Assembly (NCBI GenBank): GCA_021205095.1
Contig: JAJPYE010000039.1
Coordinates: forward strand, 1 to 64,000
Reading direction: 5' to 3'
From: Oscillospiraceae bacterium
GTDB taxonomy: Bacteria > Bacillota > Clostridia > Oscillospirales > Oscillospiraceae
DNA length: 64,000 nucleotides
Numbering within the stretch: position 1 is the stretch's first letter; every line of letters begins with the position of its first letter. Position numbers and translations under genes: made by a program. Under the pieces are notes generated by a model, which did not search any database, was not told the DNA's origin, and saw only the letters and a program-made list of their open reading frames with translations. Positions 1-7,717 of this stretch are shown one piece after another.

Positions 1-144
1 GTGAAACGAACCTTCGGCTACAGAAAAGTCGCTTACAAGGGACTTGAAAAGAATCAAAATCGGCTTCTGTTCCTGTTCTCTTGTTCCAACATCCTAATGT
101 ATCTCAGAGGGTCAAGACGAGTGCCGATGCCACTTGTGGGGTAA
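1..144 (+). CDS. IS5-family transposase, C-terminal end (cut by window edge)
   Basis: The first 47 codons read in frame to TAA at 142-144. The peptide contains FGYRKVAYKGLEKNQNRL followed by a hydrophobic LFSCSNILMYLR stretch. This matches the characteristic C-terminus of IS5-like DDE transposases (RKVRYRGLxKNxxxLxxLFxLxNL). The catalytic core lies outside the window, so intactness cannot be judged. The terminal inverted repeat should lie between 145 and about 300, but without the left end I cannot place it. Confidence 0.75.
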   Translation: MKRTFGYRKVAYKGLEKNQNRLLFLFSCSNILMYLRGSRRVPMPLVG

Positions 145-311
145 CTGCGCCCTTTTTCAGTAAAATGGGTGATAGGAGCCTCTAAACCTGGCAATAATTA
201 CCCCCCCCTGATGGTCGATTTCGTGCCTTTTAAGCGTAAAAATTAAAGTTTTTTGTCTTGGAAGCCGATTTTTCTGGCCTAAAGGTCATTTAATCAGCGT
301 ATCCTTTTATG

Positions 312-340
312 TTGACTTTTGATAGAAATAGTTATATAAT
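312..340 (+). promoter_or_regulatory. sigma-A type promoter for the MBOAT/DHHW pair
   Basis: TTGACT (312-317), a 17-bp spacer and TATAAT (335-340). Transcription would begin near 347. This rules out the upstream ATG at 309 as the start of the MBOAT gene and supports the GTG at 408. The stretch 145-311 shows no gene; it includes a run of eight C at about 203-210 and presumably the IS end. Confidence 0.8.
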
Positions 341-407
341 TCATCAGTCTAATTGTTGTTGTACTAAGTTCCAGAAATCTCCACAAAACAAAAAAGAGGG
401 CAAGCCC

Positions 408-1832
408 GTGGTATTTTCAAGTCTGACGTTTCTGTTTTTCTTTCTGCCCATCACCCTGGCAGTCAATCTGATTCTGCCAAAGAAGGTGCGAAACTACTGG
501 CTTTTGGCGGCCAGCCTGGTGTTTTACGCCTGGGGCGCGGGAAAATTCGTGCTGGTGATGATCGCCTCCATCCTAGTGAACTATGTGTTCGCCCGGCTGA
601 TAGACAGCAGCAGCAACGAGCGTTTCCGCCGGGTCTGCCTGGTTCTGGCCGTTATCGCCAACCTGGGGGTGCTGTTTTACAACAAATACATGAACTTCTT
701 CACCGAGAATTTGCAGAAAATTTTCGGGGATTCCATCGTTGTCACCAATATCATTCTTCCCATCGGCATCTCCTTTTTCACCTTCCAGGCGCTGTCCTAT
801 GTGGTGGACGTATACCGAAAAGACACGCCGGTGCAGAAAAACCCCTATTATCTGGGGCTGTATATCGCCTTCTTCCCCCAGCTCATCGCAGGCCCTATCG
901 TGCGCTACCGCACCATTGCGGATCAGATCGAGGAGCGCACCATCACGGCGGAAAAATTCGCCTCCGGCGTCAGCCGCTTCTGCGGCGGCTTCGCTATGAA
1001 GGTGCTGCTGGCAAACAATCTCTCTGTGGTCGCGGACGCGGCCTTTGATCTCTCCGCCACGCCGGGGAACCTGAGCGTCTGCTTCGCCTGGCTGGGTGCA
1101 ATCGCCTACACCCTGCAAATCCTGTTTGATTTCAGCGGCTACTCCTCCATGGCCATCGGCCTGGGCCGGATGTTCGGCTTTGAGTTTATGGAGAACTTCA
1201 ATTACCCCTACATCTCCAAAAATGTCACCGAGTTCTGGCGGCGGTGGCATATCTCCCTAAGCCAGTGGTTCCGGGACTATGTCTATTTCCCCCTGGGCGG
1301 CTCCAGGGTGGATAAAAAATATAAGCTGGTGCGGAACCTGTTCGCAGTCTGGATTCTGACCGGCATATGGCATGGGGCCAACTGGACATTTATCTGCTGG
1401 GGCCTTGGCTACTTTATCCTGCTCACCTTTGAAAAGCTGACAAATCTCCCAAAACGTGAATTGCCGCGGGGGGGGGTAACGCTTTATCGAATATTCACAT
1501 TACTGTGTGTTATGATTGGCTGGGTGGTGTTCCGGGCTGATAATCTGCGGTACGCCAAGCGGTATCTGTTCGCCATGTTTGGTCTGGCAGGGAACGCTTT
1601 TGTGGACAGCAACGCCATCCGCTATGCCAACGATTATAAAATCCTCCTGGTGATCGCCCTGATCTGCTGCACCCCGGCCCTGAAAAAGCTGAAGGAATGG
1701 CTCTGCCGCAAGTGCAGGGCGGAAACCGCCGTCACCGCCGTTTTCGACCTGTGCGCCGTGGGGCTAGTCATCGTCTCCGTCTCCTATCTGGTGATGGGCG
1801 GGAACAACCCCTTTATTTACTTTAACTTTTGA
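408..1832 (+). CDS. MBOAT-family O-acyltransferase (AlgI/DltB/PatA-like)
   Basis: A 474-residue polytopic membrane protein predicted to pass acyl (usually acetyl) groups across the membrane onto a cell-surface polymer. The N-terminus VVFSSLTFLFFFLP is the standard AlgI-type start. The signature WHISLSQWFRDYVYFPLGGSR-like block lies at about residues 280-300, and the invariant MBOAT histidine is H322 in TGIWHGANW. GTG at 408 is chosen because AAGAGGG lies 7-8 nt upstream and a strong promoter lies at 312-340. The stop codon is 20 nt before the DHHW partner gene. That two-gene layout is typical of alginate or peptidoglycan O-acetylation systems. The acceptor polymer is unknown; no glycan biosynthesis genes are adjacent. 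Confidence 0.9.
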   Translation: MVFSSLTFLFFFLPITLAVNLILPKKVRNYWLLAASLVFYAWGAGKFVLVMIASILVNYVFARLIDSSSNERFRRVCLVLAVIANLGVLFYNKYMNFFTENLQKIFGDSIVVTNIILPIGISFFTFQALSYVVDVYRKDTPVQKNPYYLGLYIAFFPQLIAGPIVRYRTIADQIEERTITAEKFASGVSRFCGGFAMKVLLANNLSVVADAAFDLSATPGNLSVCFAWLGAIAYTLQILFDFSGYSSMAIGLGRMFGFEFMENFNYPYISKNVTEFWRRWHISLSQWFRDYVYFPLGGSRVDKKYKLVRNLFAVWILTGIWHGANWTFICWGLGYFILLTFEKLTNLPKRELPRGGVTLYRIFTLLCVMIGWVVFRADNLRYAKRYLFAMFGLAGNAFVDSNAIRYANDYKILLVIALICCTPALKKLKEWLCRKCRAETAVTAVFDLCAVGLVIVSVSYLVMGGNNPFIYFNF

Positions 1833-1852
1833 CGGGAACGGAGGGTGCAAAA

Positions 1853-3442
1853 ATGCTGCGTACACTGAAAGCAAAAATAAACGCCAAAACCATCCTTATG
1901 CTGATTCCCTCGGCAATTTTTCTGGTGTTCATCTTCTATATGCTGGCCCGGAACGTGACGGGCGAGGTGAAGGAGACCATCAAGGACACGGAAATTTCCT
2001 TCTATGGCTTTTCCCAGCTCTCCGGGGAATTTGAGGACACCTTGCAGGAGAATTTTTATCAGAAAAATGATTTTATCAATCTGAACGGGCTGACTACCAG
2101 GGTACTGGGGATTAACACGCTGAACGAGCGCTATAAACTCGCCAACGGGTATTTGGCTCGTACCGAAAACGAGGTGGATACTTCCGATTACTCCGCCAGT
2201 GTGATCGAGCTGGACGAATTTTTAAGCGACCGGGGAATTGAGTTTTTATATGTTTTAGCGCCAAGCAAGGAAGCCTTTTATGGTACTGAATTTCTTCCAG
2301 GGTACAGCAGCAGTGCCTGGAAAAATATAGACAGCATGATTTCCGCCCTGGACAGCGCCGGTGTCAATACGCTGGATATGGATGCCTGGTTTGAGGAAAA
2401 CGGCTGGAGTACGGAGGACGTTTACTTTATCACCGACCACCACTGGATGCCCCAGGCCGGACTGGCTGCGGCCAGGGTGACAATGGAGCTTCTCTCCCAG
2501 CAGGGGCTGGCGGAGTATGACAGTACGCTGTTGGAGGATGATAGCTGGACGGTAACGGTGCTGGAGGACTGGTTCCTTGGCAGCCACGGAAAGCGGGTGG
2601 GCACGCTTTACGCCGGAGTGGACGACATCTCCGTATACACCCCGAACTTCGCAACAAACTATTCCTATTCAGGTCTTCCCCAAGGTTCAACAACCTGGCG
2701 CTACAGTGACAGCATATTGAATTTAAGCTATACGGAATCTATAGACTATTTCGGTTCCGACCCCCATTGTATTTATCTGTATGGCGAGTATCCTGTGCAA
2801 ATTATAAAAAACACAGAAGCCTGCAATAACAAGCGCGTTTTAGTCGTTGGCGACTCCTTCCGCCGGGTGTGGGAATATTTCCTGACAACGCAGTTTTCTG
2901 AGATTTATTCAATCGACCCGCGATATTACACAGACGGAAGCTTTGTCCAATACGTTGAGGAAATTCAGCCGGATATCGTCATTATGTGTTCAAATACATA
3001 CTCACTCGGTAGCAGCGTTTACACCTTCGGCATCGTCGAATACGAGGCTGCGCTGGCCCAAACACAAACGGACGGGCTGTCCGTCACCGATCTGTCCGAC
3101 GCCGCTATCGCCGCCTCGGACAGCGCCAACAGCTTCACCGTCCTCTGCACCGACCTGACTCCCGGTCAGACCTATACCCTGACGGTGGACGGCACCGCCT
3201 ATTCCGGCGGGGAGGACTTATATGTTCAGACCACCCTGCAAGACCTCTCCACCAACAAGGCCATATACAACCGCTATTTCGACGCCAACAGCGCGGATAC
3301 CCAGACCTGGATCTTCACCGTCCCGGAGGGCAGCGACACCTACGCCATCTACTTCTACGCCGGCACAAAGGGCCACACCGCCAACGTCTCCGCCTCCCTT
3401 GAGGGCGTGCGGCTGTATACGGGTATTTACGAACAGCCCTGA
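1853..3442 (+). CDS. DHHW/AlgX-like SGNH-fold O-acetyltransferase partner
   Basis: A 529-residue protein with one N-terminal membrane anchor (about residues 10-32) and an extracytoplasmic body. The family hallmark DHHW is at residues 195-198 (ITDHHWMP), and a GDS nucleophile motif is at 333-335 (VVGDSFRR). In alginate/cellulose acetylation such proteins take the acyl group from the MBOAT channel and transfer it to the polymer. Residues from about 405 form a Thr/Ser-rich beta domain that may bind carbohydrate (inference). ATG 1853 has GGAGGG 7 nt upstream. It is co-transcribed with the MBOAT gene, followed by a strong hairpin terminator. Confidence 0.85.
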   Translation: MLRTLKAKINAKTILMLIPSAIFLVFIFYMLARNVTGEVKETIKDTEISFYGFSQLSGEFEDTLQENFYQKNDFINLNGLTTRVLGINTLNERYKLANGYLARTENEVDTSDYSASVIELDEFLSDRGIEFLYVLAPSKEAFYGTEFLPGYSSSAWKNIDSMISALDSAGVNTLDMDAWFEENGWSTEDVYFITDHHWMPQAGLAAARVTMELLSQQGLAEYDSTLLEDDSWTVTVLEDWFLGSHGKRVGTLYAGVDDISVYTPNFATNYSYSGLPQGSTTWRYSDSILNLSYTESIDYFGSDPHCIYLYGEYPVQIIKNTEACNNKRVLVVGDSFRRVWEYFLTTQFSEIYSIDPRYYTDGSFVQYVEEIQPDIVIMCSNTYSLGSSVYTFGIVEYEAALAQTQTDGLSVTDLSDAAIAASDSANSFTVLCTDLTPGQTYTLTVDGTAYSGGEDLYVQTTLQDLSTNKAIYNRYFDANSADTQTWIFTVPEGSDTYAIYFYAGTKGHTANVSASLEGVRLYTGIYEQP

Positions 3443-3465
3443 TTCGGCTTAATCATGCAGATACC

Positions 3466-3505
3466 AAAAAATCTCCTCTGCGTTTTGCCGCAGAGGAGAT
3501 TTTTT
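3466..3505. terminator. bidirectional rho-independent terminator
   Basis: Perfect stem ATCTCCTCTGCG / CGCAGAGGAGAT with a TTTTGC loop, flanked by A-runs on one side and T-runs on the other. It separates the convergent DHHW gene and the NTF2-like gene. Confidence 0.9.
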
Positions 3506-3523
3506 GATTCTGAGATTTTGCGA

Positions 3524-3856
3524 TCACGCGGGGCGAACCACCATGTTGCGGATGTTGCCCTCCGCGTCGTAGTCCAGGATAGTGGCCACGGCCACCAGGT
3601 AATAGTTGCCGTAAATGCCCACGAACAGGGCCTCCTTGTCGCTCATGATCTGCGGCTCGGCCAGGGAGAATTTGCGGAAAATGAACTGATTGCGGAAGAA
3701 CATATCGATGCCCTCCCGGCCATGGCACTGAAATTTGTCCATCCCGGCCACCTCCGGGCAGGTGTCCTTATAGGTGGCGTCGGCGGCAAAAAGACTGCCC
3801 AGCAGGCGGGTGTCCTTTTTTTCCATGGCCTCGATATATTGATTGATTGTCACCAT
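3524..3856 (-). CDS. SnoaL/NTF2-like small protein
   Basis: A 110-residue protein of the cone-shaped NTF2/SnoaL type: N-terminal helix (MVTINQYIEAMEKKD), the phrase ADATYKDTCPEVAG, and a C-terminal beta sheet ending VATILDYDAEGNIRNMVVRPA. The family includes steroid isomerases, dehydratases and ligand-binding proteins. No catalytic residues can be assigned by eye. The start at 3856 is preceded by TAAGGAGGACGG. It begins 13 nt after the SDR gene, so both likely act on one small-molecule substrate. Confidence 0.7.
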   Translation of the reverse strand: MVTINQYIEAMEKKDTRLLGSLFAADATYKDTCPEVAGMDKFQCHGREGIDMFFRNQFIFRKFSLAEPQIMSDKEALFVGIYGNYYLVAVATILDYDAEGNIRNMVVRPA

Positions 3857-3869
3857 ATTCCCGTCCTCC

Positions 3870-4667
3870 TTAATAGACCTTGTCGGGGTTGAGAAGTGCG
3901 TCTGTGCCACCGTCCGTGAACAGGATAACGCCGTTCACGCCGTGGGCCTGGGGAGAGACCAGAAACGCAACGCTGTTGGCAATATCCTCCGGGGCCATCA
4001 GACCGCCGGTCTGATAGTTGATGGGGATGGGCAGCGCCTCCAGCGCGCCTCTTGCCTGGGGACTCATGGAGGCGGTCATAGGCGTGGCCACATTGCCGGG
4101 GGCCACGGAGTTTATGCGCACCCCGTTGGCCGCCCAGGAGGCGGACACCCGCCGCACCCACAGGGCCAGGGCGTATTTCGTGGCGGTATAGTAGCTGTTG
4201 CCAACACTCAGGTTGTTGCCGTCAAAGCGGTCGCACAGGTTCAAAATGTCCTGCTCGTCCCGGTCGTCCTTGGCACTCAGAAGCATATGCACCACATCCT
4301 GCCGGGCGGCGCCGCCGCAAATGGAATAGGAGGAGATCATAACGCAGCTCCCGCCCTTTTTCTTCAGCAGGTCATAGACCCCCTCGGCCAGGCGCACCGC
4401 GCCGAAATAGTTCAGGCTGACAATCAGCTTCAGGTTGCTGCCGTCCCCGGAAACACCGGCCACGCAGCACAGCCCGTCGATCCCGTCCGGGCAGCGCTCA
4501 TGGAGCTGGCGGATAATGGCGCTGCGCCCCTCCGGGCTGGCCAGGTTTTCGCTGATGTCCCCGCCCTTGAGATCCACATTTATCACTTCATGGCCCTGCG
4601 CCTGCAAGGCCCGCACTGTGCATCCGCCAATTCCGCCGGAACCGCCGGTGACTACATAAATGCCCAT
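3870..4667 (-). CDS. SDR oxidoreductase, 3-alpha-hydroxysteroid-dehydrogenase/carbonyl-reductase-like
   Basis: A 265-residue Rossmann-fold short-chain dehydrogenase. It has the TGGSGGIG nucleotide motif (residues 7-14), the catalytic serine near 113, Y160 and K164 (YTATK), and LNYFGA at 85-90. A roughly 40-residue insertion separates the serine from the tyrosine. That layout, and the ending ITxxDGGxDAxxxP-like, resemble Comamonas 3-alpha-HSD/carbonyl reductase. NAD(P)-dependent oxidoreduction of a hydroxyl/ketone, possibly a steroid or bile acid, is an inference. The promoter at 4723-4751 excludes the longer start at 4727; AAGGATGG precedes ATG 4667. Confidence 0.85.
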   Translation of the reverse strand: MGIYVVTGGSGGIGGCTVRALQAQGHEVINVDLKGGDISENLASPEGRSAIIRQLHERCPDGIDGLCCVAGVSGDGSNLKLIVSLNYFGAVRLAEGVYDLLKKKGGSCVMISSYSICGGAARQDVVHMLLSAKDDRDEQDILNLCDRFDGNNLSVGNSYYTATKYALALWVRRVSASWAANGVRINSVAPGNVATPMTASMSPQARGALEALPIPINYQTGGLMAPEDIANSVAFLVSPQAHGVNGVILFTDGGTDALLNPDKVY

Positions 4668-4722
4668 AATATCCATCCTTTCAAGTCGTATTTTTGGGTA
4701 TTTTTTCCTGTTCGGTGGTTCC

Positions 4723-4751
4723 AGCATACCACAGGATATGGCAAAAGTAAA
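4723..4751 (-). promoter_or_regulatory. promoter of the SDR/NTF2-like operon
   Basis: Minus-strand TTTACT (4751-4746), a 17-bp spacer, TATGCT (4728-4723). Transcription would start at about 4716, upstream of the chosen SDR start. The surrounding 4668-4805 gap is AT-rich and holds no gene. Confidence 0.55.
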
Positions 4752-4805
4752 TAAAAATTCGCGAAAAATCTTTGTTTATTTTATAATTAATGACAATGGC
4801 GGAAA

Positions 4806-5678
4806 TTAATTTTCTAACGCATAAAGAGCGGCCCCGGTGATCCCCGCATCCTGGCCCAGGGAGGCCAGGAAAAACCGCGTGTTCCGGCAGGCGTGGAAGG
4901 CATAATGCTGAAAGGCGGCGGAAACCTTGTCCAGCAAAAACTGACCTGCCTGGGCCATGCCGCCTCCGATGACCACCGCCTGGGGGTCGATGAGGGCGCA
5001 GGCGGCGGCAATGCCCCGGCCCAGGGCGTCGCTGGCCTTATCCACAGCCGATGCAGCCCGTTCGTCCCCGGCCTTTGCCATATCGAACAGCTCCCGGCTG
5101 GACAGACCCGGCAGGCCCGCCTCCGCACCCAGACGGCATACGCCGGTGGCGCTGCCGTAGGTCTCCAGGCAGCCCCGATTTCCGCAGGAGCAGAGAGGCC
5201 CGTCCGGCTCCAGGCAGAGATGGCCCAGCTCCCCCGCAGAGCCAAAGGCCCCAGGATGAAGCCTGCCGTCCAGAATCAGGCCCGCCCCTACGCCAGTCCC
5301 CAGGGAGACATATAAAACGTCCCGGTACCCTTTGGCGGCGCCCACCCGCTGCTCGGCCAGAGCGGCGGCGTTTGCGTCGTTCAGCACCCGGCAGGGGAGG
5401 CCGGAAAGGGATTCAAATTCGTCCCCCGGACGGCAGGCATCCCAGCCAAGATTAATGCAGCGGTTTACCGTGCCGTCCGCCAGCACCGCGCCGGGTACGG
5501 CGAGGCCCGCCCCTGCCGCCGGTTCCGGCAGGGAGCGGATGATGTCAGGGAGGATATTTTTTCCCTTTTGGGTCGTATCGGTGGGAACCTGCCAGTGGTC
5601 AATGATTTTTCCATCGGAAAAAAGCCCCAGCTTTACCGTGGTTCCTCCCACGTCGATTCCGTAATAGCGCTCACTCAT
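4806..5678 (-). CDS. ROK-family sugar kinase (glucokinase-like)
   Basis: About 290 residues. The N-terminal phosphate-binding motif YYGIDVGGTTVKLGLF and the ROK zinc motif CSCGNRGCLETYG are clear, as is the catalytic-site DANAAALAE. Such kinases phosphorylate glucose or related sugars with ATP in the cytosol. The start overlaps the last 8 nt of the MBL-fold gene without an obvious ribosome site, suggesting translational coupling. An alternative ATG lies two codons upstream at 5684. Substrate within the ROK family cannot be decided by eye. Confidence 0.88.
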   Translation of the reverse strand: MSERYYGIDVGGTTVKLGLFSDGKIIDHWQVPTDTTQKGKNILPDIIRSLPEPAAGAGLAVPGAVLADGTVNRCINLGWDACRPGDEFESLSGLPCRVLNDANAAALAEQRVGAAKGYRDVLYVSLGTGVGAGLILDGRLHPGAFGSAGELGHLCLEPDGPLCSCGNRGCLETYGSATGVCRLGAEAGLPGLSSRELFDMAKAGDERAASAVDKASDALGRGIAAACALIDPQAVVIGGGMAQAGQFLLDKVSAAFQHYAFHACRNTRFFLASLGQDAGITGAALYALEN

Positions 5679-6291
5679 GGGCATAGGTAAGGACGGCGGT
5701 CTGGGCCGGGGTCTCCGGCGTCAGAGCCAAAGTATTTCCCGGATAATAATTCACCGGCTTCACTGGGGATCCGGCGGCAAAGCCGTCCAGCGTGGAGATC
5801 ACGTCATAGCCCATAGTCCCCAGACGGTAGTGCATGGGGAATACGACCCTGGGCGCGATTTGGGCCGTCATTTCCGCCGCCTGGGCTGCGTCGATGGTGT
5901 AATACCCGCCCACGGGGATCAGAAGCCCGTCCACATTTTTCAGCTTTGCAAGCTGTTCCGCCATGAGGGGGCAGCCGATGTCTCCCATATGGGCCAGGCG
6001 CAGGCCCTCGCCGTGCAGAATGTGGATGACGTTCCCGCCCCGGAGAGCGCCTTTTTTATCGTCGTGAAAGGTCTCGATGGCCTCCACCTGCAGGGGCAGG
6101 CCGCGGCCAGAAAACGTTACTGTCTCCGTCCCGTTGTGATCCCGATGCCCATGGGAGCAAAAAACGGCGTCCGCCGTCAGGCGCAAAGGCTCCAGGCCGG
6201 GAACGCTGCCGTCGGCATAGGGGTCGAACACAACCGTATAGCCCTCCGCCGTGATTTCAAAGCAGCTATGGCCATGCCATTTGATTATCAT
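5671..6291 (-). CDS. MBL-fold metal-dependent hydrolase (UPF0173/UlaG-like)
   Basis: A 206-residue metallo-beta-lactamase-fold protein. It begins MIIKWHGHSCFEI, has the metal motif SHGHRDH, a mid-protein HMGDIG and a late FPMHYR histidine. This pattern is that of the UPF0173/UlaG subgroup, which includes L-ascorbate-6-phosphate lactonase; many members have no known substrate. ATG 6291 is used because GAGGTGAT lies just upstream. It is first in a two-gene operon with the ROK kinase, so a sugar-phosphate or lactone role is plausible but unproven. Confidence 0.8.
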   Translation of the reverse strand: MIIKWHGHSCFEITAEGYTVVFDPYADGSVPGLEPLRLTADAVFCSHGHRDHNGTETVTFSGRGLPLQVEAIETFHDDKKGALRGGNVIHILHGEGLRLAHMGDIGCPLMAEQLAKLKNVDGLLIPVGGYYTIDAAQAAEMTAQIAPRVVFPMHYRLGTMGYDVISTLDGFAAGSPVKPVNYYPGNTLALTPETPAQTAVLTYAHE

Positions 6292-6381
6292 ATTGATCAC
6301 CTCAAGGGTAGTATACTATAAATCCTCCGATTTTGGTATGGGGAAATTCAGCAGGTTCAGCAATCGGCAGAAGGGGCTTTT

Positions 6382-6410
6382 TTTAAACGCGGTTTGTGAT
6401 ATTATATAAT
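6382..6410 (+). promoter_or_regulatory. probable promoter of the ADH-like gene
   Basis: TATAAT at 6405-6410 with a weak -35 TTTAAA at 6382-6387 (17-bp spacing), 49 nt before the ATG at 6459. Confidence 0.5.
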
Positions 6411-6458
6411 AGATGTAGAATATGCTGAACGCTATATTTGCAAGGATGGAGAAGAGAC

Positions 6459-7655
6459 ATGAGTTTGCTGACAACGGCCCGGTGCAGAATATGCCAGTGG
6501 TTTTATAAGCTGGGCGCCCGCCTGCGTCCGCCCAAAAAACAGGAGGCGGAGCTTGGCCCCGGCGCTTTATACCGGGTAGGACAGCTTGTGCGGGATCGGC
6601 GGCTGAAAAAGCCCATGGTCATCCTTGGCCCCGGCCAGGATCAGGGGGCGGAGCGCCTGCTGCAAAGCCTTGCGGAGAGCGACATCGCCTTCACGCAATG
6701 GGACGCGCTGTCCGATCCGCCCACGGCGGACGATGGGGAGAACATCCGCCTGTCCTGGCTGGGAGAGGGCTGCGACAGCTTCATCGTCCTGGGAGACGGG
6801 CCGGTGATCGACATTGCCAAGCTGGCCGCCGCCCGATGCGCCCGCCGGGGCCGGACGATCATGGGCATGGTAGGCCGGAACCGAATCGGGCGACGCCGTA
6901 TGCCCCCGGTGATCGCCATCCCCACCACCGCAGGCAGCGGGGCGGAGGCTCTGTCCTTCGCCATGGTGTCAGACGGGCGGGGCAACCGCTTCCTGGTGCA
7001 GGACGTTTCGCTCATCCCCACGGCGGCGGTGCTGGATTCCACCCTGATCGAGGATGTTCCCAGGGAAATCATCGCCAGCCGGGGCATGAGCGGGCTGTGC
7101 CTGGCGGTGGAGGCGTTTTTGTCCGCCGCCAGCGACGATAAAGCCAGGCGTGCGGCGGCCCAGGCGACGGAGCTGTTTTTTCAAAGCCTGGAGCCTTATT
7201 GGAACAGCGGCGGCACCGCCCAGGACAGGGAAAACGTGCTGAAAGCCTCCCGTCTGGCGGGACAGGCCGCCTCTCAAGCGGGCTATGGCTACGGGCGGGC
7301 CATCAGCCGGGCGGTACAGGTCGTGACCGGCATGGATATGGGCCTGGCCAGCGGGCTGGTTCTGCCGGAGGTTTTGGAAAAATATGGAATTTCTGCTCAG
7401 AACAGTCTGGCAATGCTGGCGGAGCAGTCGGGCCTGGAAACAGAAGGAACCCGCAGCGAGCGGGCGGCAGCCCTGATTGACCGTATTCGCGGGATGGCCT
7501 TTCGCATGGGCCTGCCGGACGAACTGGAAAATTTTTCCGGCATCATGGCGGAGGAGATCGGGGATCTGGCGGCGGCGGAGGCCAATCCCAAATGCGCCTG
7601 CCCGGCAGTCTGGACGGCGAAGGAGTGCATGGGCGTGATATTCTCGCTGCAATAA
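6459..7655 (+). CDS. iron-containing alcohol dehydrogenase homologue lacking all metal ligands (putative pseudoenzyme)
   Basis: A 398-residue protein with group III alcohol dehydrogenase architecture: a dinucleotide region (LGDGPVIDIAKLAAA, 111-125) and IAIPTTAGSGAEALSFAMVSD at 152-172. Aligned by eye to the FucO pattern, the four metal positions (D196, H200, H263, H277) are S211, L215, R280 and M294. The 4- and 14-residue spacings are kept. The frame is open throughout, so this is not simple decay. It may bind nucleotide, use no metal, or have a non-enzymatic role. ATG 6459 is preceded by GGATGGAG. A hairpin terminator overlaps its stop. Confidence 0.75.
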   Translation: MSLLTTARCRICQWFYKLGARLRPPKKQEAELGPGALYRVGQLVRDRRLKKPMVILGPGQDQGAERLLQSLAESDIAFTQWDALSDPPTADDGENIRLSWLGEGCDSFIVLGDGPVIDIAKLAAARCARRGRTIMGMVGRNRIGRRRMPPVIAIPTTAGSGAEALSFAMVSDGRGNRFLVQDVSLIPTAAVLDSTLIEDVPREIIASRGMSGLCLAVEAFLSAASDDKARRAAAQATELFFQSLEPYWNSGGTAQDRENVLKASRLAGQAASQAGYGYGRAISRAVQVVTGMDMGLASGLVLPEVLEKYGISAQNSLAMLAEQSGLETEGTRSERAAALIDRIRGMAFRMGLPDELENFSGIMAEEIGDLAAAEANPKCACPAVWTAKECMGVIFSLQ

Positions 7656-7677
7656 ACCCTGGCTTTTCCAGGGTTTT
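7654..7677 (+). terminator. terminator after ADH-like gene
   Basis: Stem AAACCCTGG / CCAGGGTTT with a CTTTT loop. The stop codon of the preceding gene sits in the ascending arm. It lies upstream of the ornithine carbamoyltransferase gene. Confidence 0.65.
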
Positions 7678-7717
7678 ATAAAAATGGTATTAATTGGAAA
7701 ACAGGAGGACGGATAAG

